A DNA stretch of 64,000 bases from contig NC_092646.1 of the NCBI RefSeq assembly GCF_039555335.1, positions 34,044,880 to 34,108,879 of the forward strand, read 5' to 3'. A model generated the notes under the pieces. The model was not told where the DNA came from. It saw only the letters and a list, made by a program, of their open reading frames with translations, and searched no databases. Below, one piece after another: positions 1-12,700 of the stretch. The DNA comes from Amphiura filiformis (Eukaryota; Echinodermata; Ophiuroidea; Amphilepidida; Amphiuridae). The translations under genes were made by a program, and so were the position numbers. Position 1 is the first letter of the stretch, and each line of letters begins with the position of its first letter.

Positions 1-364
1 ACTGTTTTCAACATTCACTGAAATTAGAAGAGACAAAAAAAAATTATGCAAAAATGCACTATTTAGTTATAGAACAAATGTGAGCAAATTTGAAATTTAG
101 ATAAAGGCAAAAATATGGAGTAAAAAACAATAAAAACATCACAAAACTTCATAACCCTAGAACTAAGTATGCTAGACATTTGGTGTTTTCAGTATATAAT
201 AGCCTAATGTTTGTAAAAGGTGACTCAATTTTCAAAAATGCCTCCTTTGGCCGCCATTAATCAGATTGTGTCACAAATAAGGTATTTCTTTCACCATAAA
301 GATTCAGATTTTCTCCCTCTGTGGAAAACTTTTCTTAAATCTTCCACCGATTTCAAATGGAATA

Positions 365-553
365 CTGTAAAAGTGGAGATTTTCGCACTATTAATGTTTG
401 AACCGTTTCCGTTGTTTTCAAATTCTATTCTAATATCCTTACATTGACCGATACACAAAACAAATATATTCGCACCATGTTATTTTCGCTGTTGGAGCTT
501 AGAATGCAAAAAGCGCGAAAATAAATGGAGCGTGAAAATTTCTACTTTTACAG
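365..553. mobile_element. mariner-type MITE (TIR CTGTAAAAGTGG)
   Basis: Inverted termini starting CTGTAAAAGTGGAGATTTTC on the left are matched, with a few changes, by the reverse complement of the right end. TA dinucleotides lie immediately outside both ends, as expected for Tc1/mariner insertion. The 189 bp length leaves no room for a transposase, so it is a non-autonomous copy. It lies downstream of the last visible exon of the minus-strand STAND gene, presumably in an intron. Confidence 0.7.
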
Positions 554-598
554 TAGTCCATTTTGAGCAGAAAAAAATAACTCAAATGATGAACTTAC

Positions 599-707
599 CA
601 ATAGGCATCTCTGCAGTGGCAAGATTCAGCATGTTATAGAATTTGCTTTCCAGTTGTGTGTACTCCCTGGGTAGCGTAGATACATCCAGATGTAAGCAAT
701 AACATAG
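599..707 (-). CDS. STAND gene exon 9 (last visible)
   Basis: It is 109 bp, phase 0 to 1, with acceptor CCACCAACAG and donor ATTG|GTAAGTT. It encodes LCYCLHLDVSTLPREYTQLE and a helix ending in TAEMPIG. The Walker B region should lie in the next exon, which I could not find in bases 1-598. Confidence 0.8.
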
Positions 708-3700
708 CTGTTGGTGGAATTAAAACACACACTTTGAGATGAAAGATTAGATACAAGCATATACTTTGATCAGCTCGTAAACGGTGGGCCTTATAACATC
801 GCGGATTAATATCAAAATATTTTATTTCGAAAATTTTCTTGTGACATCTCGCCAGAAGCATCACAAATTATTAATTCAAGTCCTATACTTTGTCTGCTTT
901 CTTTAACACACAAAATATAGACAAGACAGGTCAACTAATAGCACTCTTAACGTGGGTCTACTTTTTGGCATAGTGGTAAAAGCCTAACATTTCCCGCTTA
1001 TTAAGAGCTGATCAAACTATATGTGGCCAGTACATGTAACTATGATTAGACTTTCATAATAATTTCAGTTCAGACGTCCGTTTTTGCCCGAAAATCAGTT
1101 CTTAAAGTCTGCTCGCCCATACCAAAATTCAAGTTGACTGCCTGCCTCCCCCTGCCTCATTTCCAGGCAAGAGCATATTGTTTACTCATTCAGTAAACAT
1201 GTATGCTTACTTACTTGCTTAAGATGAGTGGTGTCCTCGAACTACAACAGCACGCCAAACCCTTCTGTCCTGCATGGCCGTTATCAAATCCATAACATCC
1301 AGTCCAGTGTCCTGTTTCAATACATCCACGTATGTTAGAGGGGTCTGCCAGGTTTTCTGTTTCCATGTTTTGGTGTCCAATGGATCAGCTTGGCTACAGG
1401 CTCATTTTTGCTTCTGTATGCATGCCCAGCGAAACGTGTCCTCCTCTCTCTGATCTTCTGTGAAAGTTTCGGTAGGTCCCCATACAGCTCTTTGTTTGTG
1501 ATGTACTGCTTCCAATTGATGTTGTAAACTTGCTTCCTGCTGGGCTGCAGAAAGTCCACAGCTTTCCTTTCCTCTTCCTAAAATAAGTGTTAGCACAAAT
1601 CAGGTTCTTTTCAATTGCCAGATCAACCAAGAACTTCCCATTCCTATTAGTCATGTCATGGTAGGTGAACTTTGCATCCTCTGTTCCAATTCTGCCATTG
1701 AAATCTCCTACAGGATGTATCAAAATTATTGGTACCCATCAATTTTGCTGTTTATTAAAACGCCTGTATCTTCCGAATCTTACATTGGATATTCTTGAAA
1801 TGTTCAGAATATATAGTTTATGACTTGTTATACAATTTATCTATAAATTATGTGGATTACGTGTTGAATTTTTATGTGCAAGATTCATAAATTATCAATG
1901 GAAACAAATGGGTACCAATATTTTTGATACACCTTGTATAACCATCAAGACATTATGCGCAGGGATGGAATCTATAGTTCTCCTCAAGTTGTCATAGTGA
2001 TCTTCTACTTTGTCTTCGTCTTCCACATTGGTGGGACAATAGGTAACAATAACAGTAGTTGCAGGGTTTCCTTGAAAGTTGGCAACCAATATTCTTTCTG
2101 TATGTGGTACCACACCAGCCAGTGAAGCCTTTGCATTTGCACTTAGCACTATTCCTACTCCCCCTGTAGCTGCACCTGCTCTATTCCTGGTAGCTGATGT
2201 TGTGATAAGAGTCTGTCCCAGGATGTCTTCATATTTGACTGGTTCTTTATGCACTATGCGGTGCTCCTGGATCCCCAGGATGTCGATGTTGTATTCTATC
2301 AAGTTTGACACTAGCTCTTCTCTCGGATGGTTCTCACATTCATTGTGGAGATGTTGACGATTTTCTTGCAGTTCATTAGGTTTTTCCTGTTACAAACGCT
2401 CTTATCAGACTTGTCCCTTCCATAAGGCTTTGAGGAAAAGTCGTCATTTGATTTCTTCCAATCAGCGTCAGTTTCAGAAATTGATGTTTTGGGACTTTAA
2501 CCCTAGTGTTATATAGGTTTGCTGTCATAGTTTTTCTGTTGCTCTATAATATCTGTGGTCGCAACTCCTACAGAATGGTTTAACATTGGAGTTTTCCTTC
2601 TCACAGCTGTCCAGTGGCCGCAGCATACGAGATATTATCTGATCCACATCGCCTTCACTCTTACCATCCCGTCTCCAACCAGATATGGCAAGTAGTACAG
2701 GTCCCAGGACTCCCTGTTTGCGTTCACTGGCCGTGATATGAATGTAATCCATGACGCCCTTCTGCCAGAACAATGCCGGGCATGACTCGAGACTGTCCGT
2801 CTGAGGTAGTGAACTACCTCAACTACCTCAACTACAAACATGTATACCCTGCTCAATTCTATACAGCAAAAGGTGTGTCAAAAGTGTACCAAAGTGTATT
2901 AAAACTATATCAAATGGCAATCTGATACAGTTTCATACCTGCCAACAATAGAAAGTTCAAAATCGGAACACCCACAGGGCGTACCCAGAAACCTTAGACC
3001 CTGGAGTGTACAATGGGAACCGCAAGGTACACAGCTGCAAGAATATAGCCCCAAAACGGGCTGATTTTGCATGTATTAGGCATAGACCCTACCCAGTGTG
3101 CGCGTGTACCCTCTGCACCTATCCTTTGACACCATAGTATTAGTTATTGATTATCATTCATATATTGCAACATTTTATTCATTGGGCTGTTTTTGTGTTA
3201 CCTAAATTTGTTCTTTGAATGATTTGAAAATCTGATTGTTCAGATTTTTGGGAGTTTCAAAACTCAAAAATCTTAACAAATAAGATTAAATCTGAACAGT
3301 TGGTAAGTATGCAGTTTTGATATATGAAGGCTGTATTGAAACTGTATCAACTGAAAATATAGGGTATCAATAAAAACTGTATCAAATACCACCCAAATGT
3401 ATCAAAAATGTGTCAAATGTGTATCAAATGAGGGTTCCAATTCTTTTATAACTTTTATTTGCTACATTTCTGATACTATGTAATTAAGGTGCTTGCTTGG
3501 TATGCATTTTGGAAACAAGAGCATCTGTGGAGAAGTCCAACAATCATTGTTGCAACAAAAGTCAAGCTTTTTCACACCACTTGTGTTACAGTATTGCTCT
3601 AAGGCTGCGAGTCCTGGGTGATATCTACTGACATGGAAAATAAGATCAACGCTTTTGGTACATCATGTTACAGGATAATGCTGAACATCAAGCGCACGAT

Positions 3701-6700
3701 GTTAGTAATGAAAGGGTCTATACCATCACCAACACTGTGCCTCTTATCAACTCTGTCAGATCCCGACAACTACGATTCCTGGGACATATGCTGAGAATGC
3801 AGGAAGATGAACCATGCAGAAGATATGCTCTTTACACCCCGTTACATGGTAAAAGAAGACCTGGAAGGCAAAGAACATCCTACTTGTCTTATGTGCAAAA
3901 ACTGTTGGGGGATTTTGACAACTTTCTACTAGCAGATGCCATTGCCACTTTGGCTTCAGATCGTAATACATGGAGAAACTTTGTAGTCGCCTGCTTCGCA
4001 GCCGAATGAAAAAAAAATCAAAAGTGTAACATGTTTCCCCTGCTGGTATACTTACTTGTAGACAGATGCTATAGAGTAGATCTCTGATATTGGATGACTC
4101 TGGAGTGATGCCAATAAAACGGATCACCATGATAGGTCTGCAACAAAATAGGAATTAAAAATTGTCAGTGACATGCTGGAGCCACATTTGTCCACTTTTA
4201 CTCATTGAAGGAATTGGATAGCAATGTTTGTACAGTATTTTTGTGGGTCCAGAGAGCACATCAGACACAACAAATTGCATTCTAAATATGAGGAATGTCC
4301 TTCTGATATTTCAAATAATTTTGGAATTTTTGAAATTTGTGATATAATATAAATTTTATGACAATATGATTAAAAATTGATATTTTTTATATTTAACAGT
4401 CCTCGATATAAACTTTATAAATCTAATGATATGTACTTATGGAGCTGGGAGGAAAATCCATCCATCATTTGAAAGTTTTGACCTTTTGTATTGAAGATAT
4501 ACATTTTTAGTGTGCCCTAATAATTGTTTAACCCTATTCTATTACCCCCACAAAAGTGGTATATTTGAGTGGTGTGGAGGTATCATATTAACTACTGCGT
4601 TGCAGTGTTATTGGTTGGGTAAAACCCAATAAGTGGCATACCATTGGCAAGCTTGGACTTTAAGCTTTTAGAAAAACAAGTTTAATATTTAATTATGTAA
4701 ATATTATGCAAATTAGCTTGTGAATAATTAATGAGCTCATAGCCAAATATGATCAAAACATTTCATTTACAATTTTGAAGTGTATGAGTACATCAATGTG
4801 GCATTTTTATGCATTTTTAAATACACTGCCGTGTTTCTACATGTATAATAAAAAGAAATCCGAGTTACTTTGGACCATATTTAAAAAGTTTATGGACATT
4901 TTTGGGCTATTTTTAGGGCAAAATTTGGCCTAAAAATTGTCAAAATATGCAGGTTTCCAACATTTTAAACCATTTTATGATGTGTTAATGGTAGCTGTAT
5001 TAGGAAAAAAGGTGTTTTGTTGAAAGAGAAGTGATAAATTATCAAAACTATTCCAAAAATAAGACCTTATTTGTGTAAATAATTTTTTTACATGCATATT
5101 AAGCCATTTCGTGCCATATGGCACGAAATTGATAGGGGGTAATAGAATAGGGTTAAGAAGTGTAGGACAATATTTTTGGTATTATACAGATCGGGATCAA
5201 GATCCATTCGGCCCATTCAGCAAGCGCAACGATCGGTGATCAGCCGATTCAGTTCTAGGGTGGTCGGTGCATCAGTAGCGAATTCATACCTTCCTTCCTC
5301 TTTGTTCTCCCATTTCTCAGTGAAGTTACTGTACAATTTGGCCAAGACTGAAGACTTGCCAGTGCCTCCTTCCCCATGTATTGCATAAGGCTGTTGGAAT
5401 TAAAACCAAACAAATTGTGTTTAATAGGCAACAACAACATTAAAAAATACCTGTTCTACGGGTGGGAGGACTTTCAAAATAGGGTCAGTCGGTCATGATT
5501 TTTTTTCTGATAGTGGCTAAATGACCCTTCAACTATATGCAGGAAAATAGTCTTGCAAAACCAGAAAATATTAGTGCACATACAATGTGAAATATTTGGT
5601 TTATTACTTCACTAGAAATCAATTATATTGAACACAAACTTTCTGCTAACGTGAATAGTGAAAGATAAAAATGCCCACTTCATTTGATACCAAATTCAAA
5701 GTTCTAATTTCACCTTCTTTGAAAAAATGTTATTCTTGTACTCATACAGCAATATATATATCACCAAAACACACTGGGCTATTCCAGTTGAAATCCATAC
5801 ACCCCTATGTAAGAAATGACTTAATCTTCCACACAGGGAGCGTGAATTTCAAATAGGATTACCTGAATGGGTGACTCTATTTGAAATCTACACCCCTCCC
5901 TGCGTGGGACATTAAGGTAATGTTTTCCAGGGGGTGTATGGATTTCAACTGGAACAGCCCATTTATTTGTCTTACCATTTTTCCATTTGGTTGCTCCAAA
6001 TGATTCATGACAATTTCTAAGATATCTGATCTGCCCACAAACACTTCTGCCCTTTCTCTACAGAATATAGCATGCAACACTACTTCTGCATAATCAGTAT
6101 GGTCAAATGCTGTTGCTTCTGATAAGGCACCTGCATGAAGGAAAATATGCTGCTATCAGTTTAGGTCAAAAAAAGGTTTGTTTTTCACACAATTTGTAAA
6201 AACGCTATGTGTTTTTGTTTTTATTTTAGAAAAACAAACGAAGGTTCGACTACATAGGATTCTTTTTTTTAAAAAGTATTTACTTTATCTTGCTGCTAAA
6301 CCAGTTAAACAATGCACAGCATATAGGGCTATGCTCTAGGATGATGGCTTTCGCATACTTATCTTTAATAGCTTTTAATGCACAATAGCGGAGGTATCTC
6401 TCCAATGCATTTGGCATGCAATTGGGATCTACTTACATGTACTGCAGATTTCTGCAAGTTGAGATCGGTACTTGTTTGGAGCTACGTTCCCGGTTTGAAT
6501 GCATAAAGTCTTGTGTGTATATCCTTGCAGGTTAACATGCCTTGCCCTACAAACACTACTACTCATATTCATTTGCAACCCTAGACAACTGGATTTTACA
6601 CCGATGAAATGATTACTGATATTTCACTTTTAAACCATGGACTACACAACTGTATAAATCTGACAACTAATTGCCACATGTGGACCTGACGTAAAATGGA

Positions 6701-9700
6701 GAACCTATAAGCTGAATTCTTTCTAGAACCTTCTGGAATAGGTCCTGCAACTGGGGATGTCCACTGTGTGTGTGTTCACATTTTATGACCTTGAATTCTT
6801 ATTATGAAAATCCACGGTTGCAGGGGAAAACAGATGCACATCCATAGCTCCCACCTTGATACTTTTAGACGATGCAACACTATCCTGGAACAAAGGACAT
6901 TCAATGTTCCTGCGCATCATCAGCGATACATATTTGTTCCGAAGTCCTCATTTGCCTGCATTTACAAACACACCCCCACCAACACATAAACAAACACATA
7001 CCTTCACGTATAGAGTCCATCATATAGCGGCAGAATTGATCTAAGAATTTCTTCAGTTGTTCTTTGTTGTGTTCATTATTGATCATTTCCTCACTGCTGG
7101 GCAGGAACCTGAGTTTGTATCTGTAATCACATCCAAAAAAGAATGTCCCTACTTGATTAGATGGTCATTATTCTAAAGGGGATTTGCCATTTGGTCTAAT
7201 ATCATTTGGTCTAATATCCATTTCGTCTACATCCATTTCGTCTAAATGCACTACGTCCAATAATCATTTGGTCCTTTAACCATTTGGTCCGATACCCATT
7301 TGGTCCGATTAACCATTTAGTCTAATAACCAATAAGTCTAAAACCATTTAGTCTAACAACCATTTAGTCTAATACTCATTTGGTCTATAACCAATAGGTC
7401 TAATAGCCATTTGGTCTACACACCATTTAGTCTTACAAGCATTTAGTTTATTCATAAATAGACGAAATGGTATTAAACTAACTGGTTATTAGACCATATG
7501 AATATTAGACCTAACGGTTATTAGATCAAATGGTTATTAGACCGAATGGATATTAAAGATATATTAGACCAAATGGTTATTAGACTATATGGTTAGTAGA
7601 CATACTGGTTATTAGACCAAACAATATTAGACTAAATGAGCATTAGACTATATGATTATTAGACTAAGTGGCAATTAGACTTTCTGGTAATAGACCCATT
7701 GAATATAGACTAAACGGGAATGAGACGAAATGGTATTAGACTAAATAGCAATAGACCTTTCTAAATATCATCGATTTTCATTCTCTAAATCAATATATTA
7801 TTGAAAAATAACACTTAATGTTTTACAAAAGTTCATTCTACAAATCATATACTTTGAAAACTTGCTTGATTTATTGTTGTCAATGAGTTATGTATGTTTT
7901 ACAAAAGTGTTGTTGTTTCAGCCCTCTTTATAACATAACTCAAGAACCACAGGACCTACAAAAGTATATCTGTGATATTTGAATTCTTCCACACACTCGT
8001 TATGAAATGATCAATGCAATTTTTGCTAAAGCTCACTACCATTGGCAAGTTGCTGTGAACTACCAAATCGCAACAGTTTAAAATAGTTGCTAACCTTAAT
8101 GCACTCATTTGCACTCATAACCGATTCTATTTGAAAATCATCCTCCCTCTTTGGAAGATTCGGATTGAATCTTTCTCAAAGGGTGTATGAAATTCAAATG
8201 GAGCTGAATAATGTGTACATTTCATTTGAAACTCATACTCCCTATGTGGAAGATATTTCCAAAATCTCCCACAGGGGTAGTGTGGATTTTAAATGGATTA
8301 GCCCAATACAGTAAACAAGCATACAATACCTGTACATGGCATCTTCTGGCATTTTCTTTCGCAAATCCAATCGTAACTCCTGAAGTTTAACCTGTGAGTC
8401 TCCATCAATCTCGCCATCTTGGGATTGGTCAATAAAATTACGGGCGTTGGGCTCAGATTCGTTAAAATTGGATAATGTACGATTGAAGAGAAACATCCGG
8501 TTCGGTTGATTTGGATCCAGATCCTTCAAACCTTGGACGATTTCACCTGTAAATATAGCAGCATGTTACACACAAAAAGTCATTTTTTTCTTTTTCTTCA
8601 AAACATATCTTTTTCATCATCACCACATGCAAAACTGTATTTACCGTACTGATGCGAGTATAGTCCCACCTTCGAGTAAAGTCCCACCCCCCAAATTTTC
8701 GATTTCAATGCAATGCATTTTGAAATCATTAATAGACTATGACATGAATACAAATGATCAATTTTCATATTAAAAATACAAAACATCTTGGAAATTTTTA
8801 AAAATTTTTTTAGGTCAACCATGAATGATCCTAGCATTTAGGTCTAGGTCCAGGGACACTACAAAACCGAAAAAATACCAAACTTTTTTTTTTTTTTTAA
8901 ATTCGAGTATAGTCCCACCCCCCAATTTTGAAAAATTTTCACCCAAAAACGGGGTGGGACTATACTCGGGTCAGTACGGTAATAACCCTTTTCCTCTGGC
9001 ACGCACCATGTTGCTGGATTTTGGTCAAAATCCATGAGAAGTTTGATCTTGATGTTATTTTGCCGTAAAAGTGATGATGTAACAGGATTAACCCATAGAA
9101 ATAGGTTAAAACAAATTTTGATCAGCCAATCGGCATGATTGTTTATCACTGACCATGGAAGTACTAAAAAATCTACTTTAGCATGACTAACCTTCAGTAA
9201 CAGACCATGTGAGTTCATTGATCATCTCTTCTGGCAGACCGCTACCTCTGATTACTGTGAACAATGCCGTTCGCATGACTTCAAACGTTTGTCTCCATTT
9301 GCCGACGGCATTTGGGCAATTCTGTGAAAACTTGGGGTAGATTGAGTCGATTGGTTGCAGAACTGCAATACGATCTGAAAAGCAAGAGGTGTTTGTGCCA
9401 CATGAAAAATATTGTAAGATTTTAACCCCCTGGACACTACTGGTCATCTAACAGCATTTCTGATTGGTTGATAACTTGAAATGCTCATTTTAATTGCCAA
9501 ATTGTTTTAACTATTTATGGTCAGACTTGTATTTGCAGATGATCTTATTAAATACCCTCCTTGATTGGTTCAAAATTGGACACTACATTCACTTTGGTCA
9601 ATCAGCAGGTAGTTCTCATAGGGTTAAGGTGTAGTCAAGACAATAGTTAAATAGTTATATTTTTGCATTTAATTCTTCACTGCAACATTAATACTATAGG

Positions 9701-12700
9701 GGATTTTATTTTCTTTCTGGGTTTGTTTTAAACTGTATTAGATCTATAGTGCCTCCAGATGCTTAAGTCAGTCATTTTCAGCAGATGCTTATTAAACTCA
9801 TGAAATGAAAGCCACAAATATAATGGGAAGTACCGTACTGACGCGAGTATAGTCCCACCCCGTTTTTGGGTGAACATTTTTCAAAATTGGGGGTGGGACT
9901 ATACTCAATTTCAAAAAAAAAAAATTATTTTTTAATTTTTTGGTTTTGGAGTGTCCCTGGACCTAGACCTAAATGCTAGGATCATTCATGGTTGACCTAA
10001 AAAAAAAAAAAAAAAAAAATTTCAAGATGTTTTGTTATTTTTAATATGAAAATTGATAATTTGTATTCATGTCATACTCTATTAATGATTTCAAAATGCA
10101 TTGAATTTGAATGCATTTTGAAATCATTAATAGAGTATGACATGAATACAAATTATCAATTTTCATATTAAAAATAACGTAAACATCTTGAATTTTTTTT
10201 TTTTTTTTTTTAGGTCAACCATGAATGATCCTAGCATTTAGGTCTAGGTCCTGGGACACTCCAAAGCCGAAAAAATAAATAACTTTAAAAAAAAATTTAA
10301 ATTTTTTTTTTTTTTTTTTTTTTTAATTTCTGAAATTTTCCGAAAGTTTGGGGGTGGGACTTTACTCGAAGGTGGGACTATACTCGCGTAAGTACGGTAC
10401 TAAGGCTGGCATTTTCGGTCGGGTAAACGGGTATTCGCCCGAGATTTTTTTTTTTTTTTTAAGTTTTTTATTTTTTCGGTTTTGTAGTGTCCCTGGACCT
10501 AGACCTAAATGCTAGGATCATTCATGGTTGACCTAAAAAAAAAAAAAAAAAAAAAAAAATTCAAGATATTTTGTTATTTTTAATATGAAAATTGATAATT
10601 TGTATTCATGTCATAGTCTATTAATTAATTAATTTTTTTTTTTGTTGCAATTTGGTACCGGTTACCCGCCCGAAAATTATGGCGGTACCGGTACAAAATT
10701 ACCCGAAAATGCCAGGCCTAGGAAGTACACACCAGGAATAATGAACAATGGGATGGGCAAATGAAATGATGTAACAAAACTGGAAGATGTAGCCTAGGTC
10801 ACAATAGGCGGTCATTAGAGGCCATTTTGTTTCCTACATGATGTTATTCATGTGTCATTATACTTTATAGTACACAAATATATCATTTAACAGTTTCCAA
10901 TTTTAAATTATATTTTGAGTATACAATATGTTCTGTAGTAAATCGATCAAATGGCGGTGATTGTTCAGGTATTATATGCTTGATAGAATTAAACCAGCTA
11001 GTCCTCCGCTGTCATTGTGATTCCAGTCACTCCAAAAGCTGTATTGACGATCGACATGCATGCGTTAAAAATGATGTAGCCTAGGTCGAACAATAGCGTG
11101 ACGTGGTTCCCGATATTTCCCCTATGAACCCTCACCCTCCTGTACACTGTACAATGTACAGACATAAAAGATACAGTGTATCTGAAGTCAAAATCAGACT
11201 TCTTCAAAAAATAAAACTACACACAATATTTTCTTCAACTTACCTAATGCATTTTCATCTATTTTGAAGCACATTTCAATCAATCCTTTAGCCTCCCTCA
11301 TCACTGGATCCTGTTCAGCCAGTCTACTGATAGATCCAAGGAAACTGTAGTACAGTGTCTCTGGGAGTGTGTAAGGGATTGGTCTCCATCCGTACTTCTG
11401 ACCCAAAATTCCAACAAAGAAAGGACCAACTGAGTTTTCCCTGTTTAGAAAATAATATACAAAATAAATGAATCAGTGAATTACTTTTAAAAGGTGAGTC
11501 GGAGGGTGCCGGCCTTAATTTGTCCAGTTTGGGTAATTTTGCTAAAAATACAGGAATGAGTCCAGGCAACCCACTGGTCACATTTCCATAATGTAACATT
11601 GCAGTTATTGAGTTATGACAAAAAGAAAGTTTTTGTTATTCCCCCCTCCCAGGAAAAATCATGCACATGCTGAGAAAAATAAACCCTATTACAATGAGAC
11701 TTGGTATCTCATGTACTGAACCAGCCCATACCTTTCCCTGTGATTGTGAGCTTTGTTCAGGCACCACTCTGACTCCTCTTAAAAAAACATTCTTACTCAT
11801 GAAATTGACAGGTATTGAGATACACATGTAGTATGTATATTCAACTTTATAGCCCACCATTGAAGTTCAAGGACAAAAATATGTTTTAAAAACTGAATCA
11901 ACATCAAACTGGGCATTTTCAATGCAAAACAATTTTGCAATTCCAGATGAAACATATTGCCACATAATAATTTGCAACCAGTTTATGAAATTGAGAAAAG
12001 TTTTGACAGCTGTAGGCCCTAGAAATCAAGAACAATTCTCAAACATTAATCTGGCTCTCTGTGTAGACCCCCTCTAAATTTGTCACCCCTGTGCCCCAAC
12101 TAAATTTCAGTTGGAAAAACAAAATTTTCAGAAAAATTACAAAACTTACAAGTGATTCAGATATTTAGGGATATGTACTCCCAGTTGAAATCCATACACC
12201 CATGGAAGACATGACTTATATACATGTAGGTAACCCATTTAAAATTCACACTCCTTGTGTAGAAGATTAAGGTCATGTCTTCCATTGAGGGTATATGAAT
12301 TCAATTGGAATTCAGGGCAATTCGTTTTTCACTGCAAGAATCAATCTTGATTCTTGCAGAATAAATTTTTGGGAATCATTTGATTCTTGCAAATCAACTT
12401 CTGTGTAAACTACAAATGTTTGCGAGAATCAACTTAGAATCATGCAAATCTTTGCAAGAATCAATTCTCTGATCCTCACTGAAATTCTGACCCAGAACTT
12501 ACTTGCATCTCTGTACTTCTTTCAAGCATATCTGAGCTGATAAATGCTGATTACAAGCGGTTGCTCGTATTCCCCATCTAAAATCTACGACATTAAAGGA
12601 CAATCCGATCTCCCTGCAGTAATCCCTTATATACGGATACACATCCTCCATCAGCAAGTCTCTCTCATGTCTCGTGTCTGTAAACGTCGAACTCACAAAA

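Noticed and set aside
2635-2856. Minus-strand ORFs upstream of the LINE endonuclease as a gene
   Set aside because: No recognisable domain. They may be part of the 5' region of the same degenerate LINE, but I could not show it.
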